Assembly: GCF_000013625.1 (NCBI RefSeq)
Contig: NC_009659.1
Location: 4,030,001-4,094,000 of the forward strand
DNA length: 64,000 nt
Reading direction: 5' to 3'
From: Janthinobacterium sp. Marseille
GTDB lineage: Bacteria; Pseudomonadota; Gammaproteobacteria; Burkholderiales; Burkholderiaceae_D
The notes below the pieces were generated by a model that saw only the letters and a program-made list of their open reading frames with translations, did no database searches and had not been told where the DNA came from. The position numbers and the translations under genes are program-made. Shown here piece after piece: positions 54,658-63,981 of this stretch; the first letter of the stretch is position 1; each line of letters begins with the position of its first letter.

Positions 54658-56400
54658 TTATAAATCCAGTTCGAGTTCTTCCGAGATGGCGCGTGACACG
54701 CAAGCCATCATGCAGGTATTCGCTGCTTTTTCCTGCGGTGTGAGATAGCTGTCCCGATGTTCCGGCACACCGCTGCTGACGCGTGTCAGGCAGGAGCCGC
54801 ATATGCCTTGCTCGCAGGAAGCTTCGACCGGAATGCCATTACGTTTGAGTGCAGCCAGCAAAGTTTCACCGCGCGGTACGGTGATGGTTTGGCCGTTGCG
54901 TTTGAGTTTTACGGTGAAAGGCTTGCCATCACCGAAGTCTTTATCGTTGCGGAAAATTTCGAAACGCACATCAGCGTCCGGCATGCCGGCTGCCTGGGTA
55001 CAGGCACGTATTGTGGTCAGCATGGGACCGGGGCCACATGCGTAGACGATTTGTGGCTGTGAAGATTGCGTCAGCACCTGGTCGAGGATGCTTTTTGTTT
55101 CTTGTGGTGTGCATGCGGCATGCAATACCAGTTTGTCCTGGAAGGCTGCCATACGACTGGCAAAAGACACATGCTCGTCACTGCGCACAAAATAATGCAG
55201 GCGGAAATCCTTGCCTGCGGCATGCAGGGCTTGCGCCATCGAAACCAGCGGCGTGATGCCGATGCCGCCGGCAATCAATACCGGATACTTCGGCGTATCG
55301 AGCAGAGGAAAGGTATTCCGTGTAGGAACGAATTCCAGATGCGTACCAGGCAACGCACTCGCATGCATGGACGCCGAACCACCACGTGAGTCAGGTTCGA
55401 GTTTGACGCCTATGGTCAGGGTCGCCCTTTCAGTCGGGGCATTGACGATCGAATACTGGCGCACCAGTCCGGAAGGTGTGCGTAGATTGATATGGGCACC
55501 GGCTTGCATGGGCGGCAGCTTGCCGGAGATCGAGCGCAGTTCAAAGGCCATCACGCCGTCGGATTCTTTCCATCTGCGTAGCACTTCGCAAATGATGGAT
55601 GCGCTTCCAGCCTGTTTGTTGGGTACGATGAAGCGTATGGGCTTCAATTGATCCGTTTGTTCGGTAACTGTTGGCGAACATTCTGCTGCGAGAGTCCGGC
55701 GGAGGTCTTCCAGCAGGAAGGCATGATGCTGTCGTACGACTTCGCTGGCAGATGCATCGCCGCTTACGGCAGCGTGGACCAGGGTTTTACCGGCGCTGGC
55801 GGGCAGCAGGTTGAATTGCACATCAACGGGTCCGGATTCTCCGAGCACGCTGATCCTGAGTGAGTAAGAAGACAGGTGGCTGACTTCGGCGCTATTGGTC
55901 GGCACACTTGTTTCTGCTGCCTTGGGCGAGTATCGATAATGTTCAAGTGCGGCCCGGACCCGCTCCAGCGGGCCCTGCATGGCGACGCTCCGCAGCACGA
56001 TTGCCTGCTTCGAAGGGCTTGCTGAAAACTGTGGCTCTGTTGTGTCCGGATCGAATGCGGCCCAGACAAAGCCATTTCTTTCGCTCACAGGCAATGTCAG
56101 CACGCAGGCTTTGCTGGGTTCGCTATCGTCCCGATGCGCCGGCACGAAGGAGCAGCCACCATCGCCACTTTCAAAGGACCAGCCGTGATATCGACATTGC
56201 AGATCGGTGCCGGTGTTGGTGCCCAGCGTCAGGCGCAAGCCACGATGCGGACAGCGGTTTTCCCACACGTTGACGGCACCGGTATCGTCGCGCCATAGCG
56301 CCAGTTCATAGCCGAATAACTGCGCATGCGCGACATGGCGGTACGGTAATTCTGTACTGCGGACCAGCGGGAACCAGCTGCGTGTATCTATATTGTTCAT
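54658..56400 (-). CDS. ndmD: Rieske/flavin reductase/ferredoxin fusion, NdmD-like
   Basis: 580 residues. The N-terminal Rieske domain has ligands in CPHRGLRL and CRYHGWSF (about residues 50-73). A region of about 130 residues without recognised motifs follows. Next come a flavin/NAD reductase module (RQYSIVN, LIAGGIGITPLVSM, YACGPGPML) and a C-terminal plant-type [2Fe-2S] domain (CEQGICGSCLT...C). Ordinary oxygenase reductases lack the extra Rieske domain; NdmD has it. It probably supplies the Rieske cluster missing from the neighbouring oxygenase. Confidence 0.88.
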   Translation of the reverse strand: MNNIDTRSWFPLVRSTELPYRHVAHAQLFGYELALWRDDTGAVNVWENRCPHRGLRLTLGTNTGTDLQCRYHGWSFESGDGGCSFVPAHRDDSEPSKACVLTLPVSERNGFVWAAFDPDTTEPQFSASPSKQAIVLRSVAMQGPLERVRAALEHYRYSPKAAETSVPTNSAEVSHLSSYSLRISVLGESGPVDVQFNLLPASAGKTLVHAAVSGDASASEVVRQHHAFLLEDLRRTLAAECSPTVTEQTDQLKPIRFIVPNKQAGSASIICEVLRRWKESDGVMAFELRSISGKLPPMQAGAHINLRTPSGLVRQYSIVNAPTERATLTIGVKLEPDSRGGSASMHASALPGTHLEFVPTRNTFPLLDTPKYPVLIAGGIGITPLVSMAQALHAAGKDFRLHYFVRSDEHVSFASRMAAFQDKLVLHAACTPQETKSILDQVLTQSSQPQIVYACGPGPMLTTIRACTQAAGMPDADVRFEIFRNDKDFGDGKPFTVKLKRNGQTITVPRGETLLAALKRNGIPVEASCEQGICGSCLTRVSSGVPEHRDSYLTPQEKAANTCMMACVSRAISEELELDL

Positions 56401-56420
56401 GTATATCCTCGACGATGGAT

Positions 56421-57272
56421 TCAGTGGGCGGATGCACTGTATGTGCCGTAGCGCACATGACTGTCGCGCAGCATGCGCCGGTAAGCGGAGGACATCTTGT
56501 CTGCGCGCACCGGGTTTTCCTGAAGCGCATCAAGCGGCAGGCGTCGTGGCACCTGGTTCACCAGGATCATCAGGTCCTGGCCAAAAATCGTTTGCTGGAA
56601 ATGGCGTAGTTGTTCATCCGAGCTGATGTCGTCGATATAGACCATGACGGTATGGGCGATGCACCAGTCCTCATTGACCGGCTGGATGAACAGGCATAAG
56701 GCATCCAGGCGTTCCGGCGACGAGTGGCTGTTTTTGTACAGGATCGCGATATAGGGGCGGGCTACCCGGTAGATATAGAGGGTTTCGATACTCCCTTGGG
56801 CAATAGCGGAACCTTTGGGTTGTACGAAGCGGCAATTGGTAGCAAGGATTTCACCCGTCGCTGCATCGACGCTGACGTCATAAGGCAGGACCTCGGTTTG
56901 CGGTTCCGCACCCAGGATGTCGGTATGGACAAAGGGGAAGTGCGACATGTCGAGGAAGTTTTCCACCGCACGCAAACCGGACACATTGAGGCGTATCGAA
57001 CCGGCACTGACGACACGACGATCAGCTTCGGCAAATTCCGGTAGGGGGAAGAAGTCGGGAGCAGTTGTTGTTAATGCAACCCATATCGTTGCATAGCGCT
57101 CGGTGATGTTGCAGGTGCCGCCATCAGCGCGGCTCACTTCATAAAGCGCGCCGCGCTTGCAGTATGTGATGGCCACACCGAGCAATTGCGTGTCATACGA
57201 CAGGTTTTCCCGGATATCGCTGACGACCGCGACCGGGTGCCAATCGCTCCAAACCGGATCCTTTGCATCCAT
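56421..57272 (-). CDS. ndmC: Rieske oxygenase catalytic subunit lacking the Rieske cluster, NdmC-like
   Basis: 283 residues from MDAKDPVWSDWHPVAVVSD, AGGAG upstream. It starts like a normal oxygenase alpha subunit (SDWHPVAVVSDI, LLGVAITYCKRG), but the C-x-H...C-x2-H Rieske segment is absent. The mononuclear iron motif is intact: VENFLDMSHFPFVH (D-x2-H-x4-H). The protein is therefore an oxygenase core needing an external Rieske donor, as in NdmC, the N7-demethylase acting on 7-methylxanthine. The actual substrate here is not known. Confidence 0.85.
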   Translation of the reverse strand: MDAKDPVWSDWHPVAVVSDIRENLSYDTQLLGVAITYCKRGALYEVSRADGGTCNITERYATIWVALTTTAPDFFPLPEFAEADRRVVSAGSIRLNVSGLRAVENFLDMSHFPFVHTDILGAEPQTEVLPYDVSVDAATGEILATNCRFVQPKGSAIAQGSIETLYIYRVARPYIAILYKNSHSSPERLDALCLFIQPVNEDWCIAHTVMVYIDDISSDEQLRHFQQTIFGQDLMILVNQVPRRLPLDALQENPVRADKMSSAYRRMLRDSHVRYGTYSASAH

Positions 57273-57305
57273 ATTGCGTCTCCTTTGTCTTTTAGTTTTA
57301 TAAAC

Positions 57306-57315
57306 TGGTATACCA
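57306..57315. promoter_or_regulatory. GntR/FadR-type operator TGGTATACCA
   Basis: Perfect 10-bp palindrome fitting the TGGTNNACCA type bound by FadR-branch GntR proteins, 34 bp upstream of the NdmC-like gene and overlapping its probable promoter. Confidence 0.6.
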
Positions 57316-57548
57316 AAATATAGATCAAAGAAACCAAATGTGTAAAGAGGGAGTGTGGTGAATTTGTCCGGGCAATCGGAAAACAACGGGAATAAAGGGC
57401 GGGCACGGCAGTGTGAACACAGCTACCGGAGAAGGAAGGTGATTGAATTTATTGGCTTTACAAGTGAGCAAGTGCTTACATGCAGCACCTTAGGGTGAAC
57501 CGAATTGCTGGTTGGGGATAGTTTGAGGGCGCTGGGCCGGTATGCTGC

Positions 57549-58211
57549 CTATAGCTGCAAGGCAGCGCGCAGATCAATATCCGGCGCGGAGCCTATCTCG
57601 AAGCGATAACCTTTTATCACCAGATTATTGTGGGATGCCAGCAATTGTTTGGCGCGGAAGCTGTCACGTGTTTCCAGTGAATCGACGAGTGCAATATGCT
57701 CACCGCGCAAATGACAGTAATCGAAATCGACCTTGTACAAAGCGGTAATCAAGGCTTCTTTCCGGCGCAGTCGCGCATGCATATTATTCAGCGGTTCGTT
57801 TGCCAGGCAACTGATGAGTAGCGTGTGAAAGCCGCGTCCCAATTTGTCGGCAAGGTCGTGATCCTCGGCCTTGAAGGCGGCATGTTCCTTGGCGGTGTGT
57901 TCGCGCAGCATGGCAATTTGTTCTGGTGTAATCGTCTGCATCAGGATGTCGACGACGCCGCTTTCGACCACATGCAGTATTTGATACAGGTCGAACGCTT
58001 CCTGGAATGACGGATGTGCAACCTGGGACGCCCGTTTCGGTGAAATCGTAATCAGCTCTTCCTGTGACAATCGTATCAATGCCTGCCGGATCACGGTTCT
58101 GCTGACGCCAAATATCTCGGCAAGCTCGCGTTCATTGAGCTTGGTTCCCGGCGGCAGGCGTCGTTCGTATATAGCTCCAGAGATGGTTTGTACAATTGTT
58201 TGAGTCAGCAT
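57549..58211 (-). CDS. GntR family transcriptional regulator (FCD domain)
   Basis: 220 residues from MLTQTIVQTISGAIYERRLP (AGGAT upstream); a longer reading adds 20 atypical residues. N-terminal winged HTH (LNERELAEIFGVSRTVIRQALIRLSQEEL) and a helical FCD effector domain with metal-type His residues. Located upstream of the NdmCDE-like unit in the same orientation, it is the likely regulator of that unit through 57306. Confidence 0.92.
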   Translation of the reverse strand: MLTQTIVQTISGAIYERRLPPGTKLNERELAEIFGVSRTVIRQALIRLSQEELITISPKRASQVAHPSFQEAFDLYQILHVVESGVVDILMQTITPEQIAMLREHTAKEHAAFKAEDHDLADKLGRGFHTLLISCLANEPLNNMHARLRRKEALITALYKVDFDYCHLRGEHIALVDSLETRDSFRAKQLLASHNNLVIKGYRFEIGSAPDIDLRAALQL

Positions 58212-58539
58212 AGCTGAATGAATCCTAAATCCAGACCGAGAAAACACTTCCATCGCTAAACGCCAAAGCACTGAGCTTGTGCATGCTTGCAGACAATGGG
58301 CTTCAAAAATGTGATTTGGATTATAACGTTAATGGACAGCGGCTTCGCATGCGCTGCGATGTACCGGTTTGCCTTCTTTGTCGACAGTTGTTGTAATCGC
58401 CACATGCCGGGACTTTGATTGTCGTGCCGGATGGTGGCCGACCTGATTTTCCGATTCACGCTATGCTGTCTATCTTTCATCCGCCAAGCGCATTTCCTTG
58501 CGCTAACGGATCGCATCCATTTGCCGGTAGATAGTTGTT
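58212..58539. promoter_or_regulatory. Divergent promoter region between the GntR and LLM genes
   Basis: 328 bp without a gene. A short dyad AGCGCA...TGCGCT lies at 58487-58504, 36 bp before the LLM gene. I see no clear GntR-type palindrome here and no structured RNA signature. Confidence 0.5.
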
Positions 58540-59541
58540 ATGAAATCCCTGAAAAATATTCCTTTATCCGTTCTTGACCTGTCCCCTATCCTGGTTGACG
58601 GCACGCCTGCCGACGCGTTCCATCGTTCGCTCGACTTGGCCCAGCATGTAGAAAAGCGTGGTTACAACCGCTACTGGCTGGCCGAACACCACAGCATGCC
58701 CGGCATTGCGAGTGCCGCGACTTCTGTGGTGATTGGCTATGTGGCCGGTGGCACCTCGACGATACGTGTCGGTTCCGGCGGCATCATGTTGCCGAATCAT
58801 GCGCCGCTGGTAATCGCCGAGCAATTCGGTACCCTTGCTTCCTTGTACCCGGGCCGGATTGATCTCGGCCTCGGGCGTGCACCGGGTTCGAACCAGGCGA
58901 CGGCACGTGCATTGCGCCGGGAGATCAGTGACGACGGTAGTGAATTCCCGCGCCAATTGAATGAGTTGCGTGCCTTCCTGCAGCCATCGAATGAAAGCGC
59001 TGCCGTGCAAGCGGTACCGGGTGCAGGGATCGATATCCCGATCTGGTTGCTGGGTTCCAGCAGTTATAGCGCGCAACTGGCGGGCCACCTCGGTTTGCCG
59101 TTTGCATTTGCCGGTCAGTTTTCACCTGATTACATGCTGAACGCCTTGCATTTGTATCGCCAGACTTTCCGCCCATCGGAAACGCTGGATGCGCCGTATG
59201 CGATGGTCGGTGTGAATGTGTTTGCGGCAGAAACGGAAGAAGAAGCGCAACGTCTAGCCACCTCGCAACAGCAAATGCACCTGAGCCTGGTACGCGGTAC
59301 GCCGGGCAAACTGCCGCCACCTATCGAGAATATGGATGATGCGTGGTTGCCGCATGAACGTATTTCGGTGGAGTCGATGCTGCGTGCTTCCATCATTGGT
59401 GACGCCGCCATCGTGAAAGAAAAACTGGAAGCCTTCCTCGAAACCACGCAAGCCGATGAAATCATCATCAACAGCATGATTTTCGATCATGCCAAGCGTG
59501 TGCGTTCGTATGAAATCGTCGCAGATGTATGGCAGGGCTGA
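58540..59541 (+). CDS. Luciferase-like (LLM class) flavin-dependent oxidoreductase
   Basis: 333 residues. LLM signatures are [52 protein letters not shown], and [29 protein letters not shown]. It belongs to the MsnO8-like/YhbW branch of uncharacterised monooxygenases. Divergent from the GntR gene, so control by the same regulator is possible. Followed by tesB. Confidence 0.9.
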   Translation: MKSLKNIPLSVLDLSPILVDGTPADAFHRSLDLAQHVEKRGYNRYWLAEHHSMPGIASAATSVVIGYVAGGTSTIRVGSGGIMLPNHAPLVIAEQFGTLASLYPGRIDLGLGRAPGSNQATARALRREISDDGSEFPRQLNELRAFLQPSNESAAVQAVPGAGIDIPIWLLGSSSYSAQLAGHLGLPFAFAGQFSPDYMLNALHLYRQTFRPSETLDAPYAMVGVNVFAAETEEEAQRLATSQQQMHLSLVRGTPGKLPPPIENMDDAWLPHERISVESMLRASIIGDAAIVKEKLEAFLETTQADEIIINSMIFDHAKRVRSYEIVADVWQG

Positions 59542-59575
59542 TTTAATTTAATCCGTCGTTACCCAGAGGCATTTC

Positions 59576-60439
59576 ATGTTGGATCTATCCTTATACAACA
59601 CGGAAGAAATTACCCGGCTGCTCGCCGTACAGCAAACCGATACCGATAGATTCATCGGTCAAAGTCATTTCATGGGTAGCCCGAACGTATTCGGCGGCCA
59701 GGCTTTGGGACAATCGCTCTACGCCGCCTGCAGCACCGTGCCGCAGCGGCGCCCGCATTCGATGCACGCCTTGTTTATCCTGCCGGGCAATCATCAATTA
59801 CCAATTGAATACGAAGTCGAACGCGTGCGTGATGGCGGTACCTTCAGTACGCGGCGTGTGGTCGCGACGCAGGAAGGTCGACGCATCTTTGTGATGTCCG
59901 CTTCCTTCCAGTCGGAAGAAGAAGGCCTGTCGCATCAAAAGGCTGCTCCGGTGATGACTGATCCGGACACGCTGCCGTCCAGCGTGAAGCTGTGGCAGCA
60001 ACGCGGGATCGCGAGTGGTCGCGCTTTTCATCCGGCACCGGTGGATTTTCGCGCGAATGTGGCGGATGATATTTTCGGTGGTGAACGCGCTTCGGCGGTG
60101 CGCCAGGTGTGGGCGCGTGCGCCTATGCAGTTGCCGGATGATCCGCTGGTGCACGAAAGCCTGTTTGCTTATGTATCCGATTACGGTTTGCTCTGGACTG
60201 CCTTGCAACCGCATGGCATCAAGATGAGTGATCCGCGCCTGCAAATCGCCAGCCTTGATCATACGATCTGGTTCCACCGCCCACTCCGTATGGATGACTG
60301 GCTGCTGTTCGCGATGGAAAGCCCGAATGCATCCGGTGGTCGCGGCCTCTGTTTCCTGCATGTCTACAATCAATATGGCGTACTACTCGCGACCGTGGCG
60401 CAAGAAGGCCTGATCCGTTTGCGCGACGATAAAAAATGA
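59576..60439 (+). CDS. tesB: Acyl-CoA thioesterase II
   Basis: 287 residues with double hotdog fold. N-terminal FIGQSHFMGSPNVFGGQALGQSLYAA and C-terminal LDHTIWFHRPLRMDDWLLFAMESPNASGGRG match TesB. Its stop overlaps the start of the PAP2 gene (ATGA). A short spacer of 34 bp separates it from the LLM gene, so they may be cotranscribed. Confidence 0.93.
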   Translation: MLDLSLYNTEEITRLLAVQQTDTDRFIGQSHFMGSPNVFGGQALGQSLYAACSTVPQRRPHSMHALFILPGNHQLPIEYEVERVRDGGTFSTRRVVATQEGRRIFVMSASFQSEEEGLSHQKAAPVMTDPDTLPSSVKLWQQRGIASGRAFHPAPVDFRANVADDIFGGERASAVRQVWARAPMQLPDDPLVHESLFAYVSDYGLLWTALQPHGIKMSDPRLQIASLDHTIWFHRPLRMDDWLLFAMESPNASGGRGLCFLHVYNQYGVLLATVAQEGLIRLRDDKK

Positions 60440-61146
60440 AATCTTCCTATGCCCGTTTTGCCACGATCAACCTGATCGGCCTGCTGCTGAGCGGCTTGTT
60501 GTTCACCTGGATTGCACGCGACGGCGCGCTGGATTTCCGTCTGGCGCAGCTATTCTTCGACGCGCCCAGCCATAGTTTTCCCTTGCGTGTTTCCGATGCG
60601 CTGGATCTGTGGGGGCATACAGTACTGAAATTATTTACGGTATGGATACTTGTCATTGCCGCGGTCGTGCTGGTGGTCAGCAATTGGGTCGATGCGTTGA
60701 AGCCGTGGCGACGCGCACTTTTCCTGTTTGTACTGATGGCCGGTTGCGCTGCTTTCGTGGTGCAAACCCTGAAAGGTGCGAGCGTGCATTCCTGCCCTTG
60801 GGATATCAATACTTTCGGTGGTACGGCGCAGTGGTTTCCGCTCTTTGGCCCTATCGGTGCAATGTCCGGCCCCGGCCTGTGCTGGCCCGGCGGCCATGCT
60901 TCCGGCGGCTTTGCGGTGATGGCGGGTTACTTCGCGCTGCGCGACAGCAAACCAAAATTTGCGCGGGCGATTCTATGGTTCAGCCTGGGGATAGGTGCGG
61001 TGATGAGTCTGGTACAAATGGCGCGCGGTGCGCATTTCCTGTCGCACAATTTGTGGAGCATGTGGCTGGTGTGGGCGACTTGCTTCGTCATTGATGCGTT
61101 GTTGCGCGTCATACTGCCGCCGCCGCGTGGTGCGGTGAATGCTTAA
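60436..61146 (+). CDS. PAP2 family phosphatase, membrane
   Basis: 236 residues with about five to six hydrophobic helices. The PAP2 tripartite signature is recognisable but diverged: KGASVHSCPWDINTFGG, PGGHASGGFAVMAGYF, and RGAHFLSHNLWSMWLVW (phosphatase His). Such proteins dephosphorylate lipid phosphates, lipid A or undecaprenyl pyrophosphate. It overlaps tesB by 4 bp and its stop overlaps the converging next gene by 4 bp. Confidence 0.85.
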   Translation: MKSSYARFATINLIGLLLSGLLFTWIARDGALDFRLAQLFFDAPSHSFPLRVSDALDLWGHTVLKLFTVWILVIAAVVLVVSNWVDALKPWRRALFLFVLMAGCAAFVVQTLKGASVHSCPWDINTFGGTAQWFPLFGPIGAMSGPGLCWPGGHASGGFAVMAGYFALRDSKPKFARAILWFSLGIGAVMSLVQMARGAHFLSHNLWSMWLVWATCFVIDALLRVILPPPRGAVNA

Positions 61147-61631
61147 GGCTGCTGCAATTCTTTGCTGATACGCGCTGCAGTTTCTTCATCGTGTTTCAGC
61201 CGACGCCGGTCCAGCCACCATGCGAGTACAGGCAGCACGATGAAACCTCCGGGCGCGACAAACAAGACCATGTAAGGACTCAATTCCACCAGCTTGTGCA
61301 GATGTACCTTGATGCGTTTGCGATCAAGCTCGGTCCACCGATAGCCATTGCGTTGTTTCATCAGCAAGGGCAAAAGGCCACGCATCTGCGTCATCTCATC
61401 CCACAGGCGTACGCGTTCCCGGCTCTGGATGGCCCACAGTGAATAAGCTGAGTTGCGGATCAGGCGAAAAGGGGATGCGATAGAAGCAATGATTCGACGT
61501 GGCACGTAAGATCCGAAAGGAAAAGGGCTGAGGCTCACCCCGATTCTACGCGAAGCGGGCTGAACCGGCTGGGAAAGCAAAAATAGCCAATTTCTATCAA
61601 ATTCTTTGTTTAAATCAATTTGTCCTATCAA
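61143..61631 (-). CDS. LETM1-like domain protein
   Basis: Up to 162 residues from a TTG at 61631; a GTG at 61538 giving about 131 residues is an alternative, and neither has a good ribosome site. The C-terminal half carries a membrane helix (LSPYMVLFVAPGGFIVLPVLAWWL) in a context (LHKLVELSPYMVLFVAPGGF) characteristic of the LETM1-like domain. Function in bacteria is not known. Confidence 0.7.
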   Translation of the reverse strand: MIGQIDLNKEFDRNWLFLLSQPVQPASRRIGVSLSPFPFGSYVPRRIIASIASPFRLIRNSAYSLWAIQSRERVRLWDEMTQMRGLLPLLMKQRNGYRWTELDRKRIKVHLHKLVELSPYMVLFVAPGGFIVLPVLAWWLDRRRLKHDEETAARISKELQQP

Positions 61632-61690
61632 ATGAGAATCGCTATCATCTGTTACAAGGCTCAGGCAAAGATGACAGAAAGGATTCCACC

Positions 61691-61933
61691 ATGGTCACAG
61701 CAGCAAAAACCGTCAGTCAGGTCGCAATGCACATGAGTGTTGCGTTCGCCGTCATGTATGTCGCCACCGGTTCGCTCGCATTGGGCGGTGTGGCCGCAGT
61801 GGTCGAACCTATTTGTAATGTGATGTTGCTGCCCTTGCATGACAAGATGTGGGAACGTATCCGCGCCCGGGTCGAAGCGCGCAAGGCAAATGCTGCAGCT
61901 TCGTCCACCTCTTCCGGTATGCAGGCGGTCTGA
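61691..61933 (+). CDS. DUF2061-like small membrane protein
   Basis: 80 residues with two hydrophobic stretches (MHMSVAFAVMYVATGSLALGG and a following amphipathic helix) then a charged tail. AAAGGATT precedes the ATG. A strong terminator follows, so it is probably monocistronic. Family assignment is by general appearance and is tentative. Confidence 0.65.
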   Translation: MVTAAKTVSQVAMHMSVAFAVMYVATGSLALGGVAAVVEPICNVMLLPLHDKMWERIRARVEARKANAAASSTSSGMQAV

Positions 61934-61955
61934 GCGCCGACCAGTTTGCAGTCGC

Positions 61956-61987
61956 AAGCCGCTGATCATCAGCGGCTTTTTTATTGG
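61956..61987 (+). terminator. Rho-independent terminator
   Basis: AAGCCGCTGAT/ATCAGCGGCTT stem with minimal loop and a following T run. Confidence 0.85.
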
Positions 61988-62077
61988 CAGGCGCGGTACA
62001 AGCTGTCGGATAATAGTCAGCTTGATTGCTACTTACTTTGCAGTGACAACTCGCCTTACGCTTACAGGAATGTGTTC

Positions 62078-63049
62078 ATGAAAATCGCGATACTCGATGA
62101 CTATCAGGATAGTGTGCGTCACCTGGATTGTTTCTCGCTGCTGGCCGGGCATGAAGTCAAAATCTTTACCAATGGTGCGCGTGGCGTCGGCCAGCTGGCG
62201 ATCCGGCTGGCGAGTTTTGACGCGCTGGTGCTGATACGTGAACGCACGGTCCTGTCGCGGCAGTTACTGGAAAAATTGCCGAACCTGAAACTGATTGCGC
62301 AAACCGGCAAGGTCAGCGGTCACATTGATTTGCCGGCTGCTGCAGCACGTGGCATCACGATAGTCGAAGGCGTCGGTGACCCGACTGCACCGGCGGAACT
62401 GACGTGGACCCTGATCATGGCCGCGATGCGCAAACTGCCGCAATACGTGAACAACCTGAAGGATGGCTTGTGGCAAATTGCATCGATGTCGCCGGCGCGC
62501 AATACCCTCGGCACTGCGCTCAAGGGACGTACCTTGGCAATCTGGGGTTATGGCCGTATCGGGCAAATGATCGCGGCTTACGGCAAAGCCTTCGGCATGG
62601 ATGTGATGGTATGGGGACGCCCTGCCAGTTGTGAAGCGGCGGTGCGCGACGGTTACCGCGCCGCTTCATCGCAACAGGCTTTCTTCAGCGAGGCCGATGT
62701 ATTGACATTGCACTTGCGCCTGAACGATGCGACGCGTGGCATTGTTACCGCCGACGACCTAGCACGCATGAAACCGCAAGCCTTGTTCGTCAATACCAGC
62801 CGCGCCGAGTTGGTGGCAACGGATGCATTGCAGGCAGCATTGGAACAAGGTCGTCCCGGCTATGCAGCACTTGATGTGTTTGAAAATGAACCGTTGCCGC
62901 CCGGCTCTCCCTTGCTGCGCATGGAGAATGTACTGGCGTCGCCGCATCTCGGCTATGTGGAGAAAGACAGCTACGAACTTTATTTCGGCAGTGCATTTCA
63001 AAACATCGTCGATTTCGCCAATGGCACGCCGAAGAATGTATTGAAGTGA
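62078..63049 (+). CDS. D-2-hydroxyacid dehydrogenase family protein
   Basis: 323 residues from MKIAILDDYQDSVRHL (AGGAA upstream). NAD-binding motif is TLAIWGYGRIGQMIAAYGKAFG, followed by LHLRLNDATRGIV, LFVNTSRAELV, and the C-terminal SPHLGYVEKDSYELYF with the catalytic His. The substrate is not fixed; this branch is related to phosphoglycerate dehydrogenase-like and glyoxylate/hydroxypyruvate reductases. Confidence 0.9.
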   Translation: MKIAILDDYQDSVRHLDCFSLLAGHEVKIFTNGARGVGQLAIRLASFDALVLIRERTVLSRQLLEKLPNLKLIAQTGKVSGHIDLPAAAARGITIVEGVGDPTAPAELTWTLIMAAMRKLPQYVNNLKDGLWQIASMSPARNTLGTALKGRTLAIWGYGRIGQMIAAYGKAFGMDVMVWGRPASCEAAVRDGYRAASSQQAFFSEADVLTLHLRLNDATRGIVTADDLARMKPQALFVNTSRAELVATDALQAALEQGRPGYAALDVFENEPLPPGSPLLRMENVLASPHLGYVEKDSYELYFGSAFQNIVDFANGTPKNVLK

Positions 63050-63079
63050 ATGCCTGCGGTGTAAGAAGCGCGTCAGTGC

Positions 63080-63850
63080 TTATTTGACGGTATCGGGTTT
63101 GTCCTTGCTGCTTTTCGCAGGCTTGGGCAGCACGGTCGCAGTGGTACTGGCGAGGTGTGCACTACCCAGCAACTTGGTCCAGCCCGGTGGCCATGGCAAG
63201 GCCGGGCCGCTGTACTCCGGCACACCACGTCGAACCGGAATGACCGGCAAGGCTTCCGGAATACGGCCATCCTGTTTATCCCAACCCAGTGAAAAGGTGT
63301 AGTCCGGCAGCAAAGCCTCGCACACCATATCGAACCATGCGGCGTGGTCTTCATCGCGTCCCAATGCCTGTGCCAGGCCGGTCGGATCGAACTGCGCCAA
63401 TGTGCTGGCCAGCTCTTCGGTGGTTTCACCGGGCGCATCACCCCAACCCATCACCGGATTGCAGTTGTATTCGGCACCCGAGCCATACCAGCCTTCGCGC
63501 CAGGGACGTTCCATCCAGTTGCGCGGGCCGGTGAATAAATGCCAGCGCCAATGCAGGCCCGACGGTTTGGGCCAGCTGTACAGATACAGGCGTTGGTACC
63601 CGGCCTTATGCAACTCGCGCACCATCGCCATCAAGCGCGCATGCGGCATCGGATCCGGCGGTGTGCGTCGAAACAGGATCGCTTCACCATCCGCGTGCTG
63701 TACCTCATCGGTCGACAGATTCAAGTCGAGCGTGCGCATTTCATTGCCGAAGCGCGCAGAGATCCAGCCAGTCATCAAGTTAACGGCCGTAATCACACCA
63801 TAGCCACGATGGCGATGGAAGATGACGGTGCCTGGAGCGATAGGTTTCAT
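63080..63850 (-). CDS. Hypothetical protein with CarD-like N-terminal segment
   Basis: 256 residues, family not recognised. The N-terminus (PGTVIFHRHRGYGVITAVNLMTG) resembles the small beta-barrel of CarD/KOW-type proteins. The middle is rich in Trp and Tyr (LHWRWHLFTGPRNWMERPWR) and the C-terminal 25 residues are low complexity Lys/Ser/Pro. No signal peptide or membrane helix. It may be monocistronic. Function unknown. Confidence 0.7.
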   Translation of the reverse strand: MKPIAPGTVIFHRHRGYGVITAVNLMTGWISARFGNEMRTLDLNLSTDEVQHADGEAILFRRTPPDPMPHARLMAMVRELHKAGYQRLYLYSWPKPSGLHWRWHLFTGPRNWMERPWREGWYGSGAEYNCNPVMGWGDAPGETTEELASTLAQFDPTGLAQALGRDEDHAAWFDMVCEALLPDYTFSLGWDKQDGRIPEALPVIPVRRGVPEYSGPALPWPPGWTKLLGSAHLASTTATVLPKPAKSSKDKPDTVK

Positions 63851-63892
63851 GGCTAAAGCGGTGTTCGTAAGATTTGTTTAATCAAGGTTTCG

Positions 63893-63918
63893 ATCCCGCG
63901 CTAGTGTAGCGGGATTTT
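63893..63918 (+). terminator. Hairpin with short T run
   Basis: ATCCCGC/GCGGGAT stem followed by TTTT on the plus strand, upstream of the hypothetical gene. No rightward gene ends here, so the role is unclear. Confidence 0.4.
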
Positions 63919-63981
63919 CTGTTGTGCATGCCTGGTCTGTCGCATTTTTTCGCGCAAGAAAATGGCGCTCTGATACACGTG

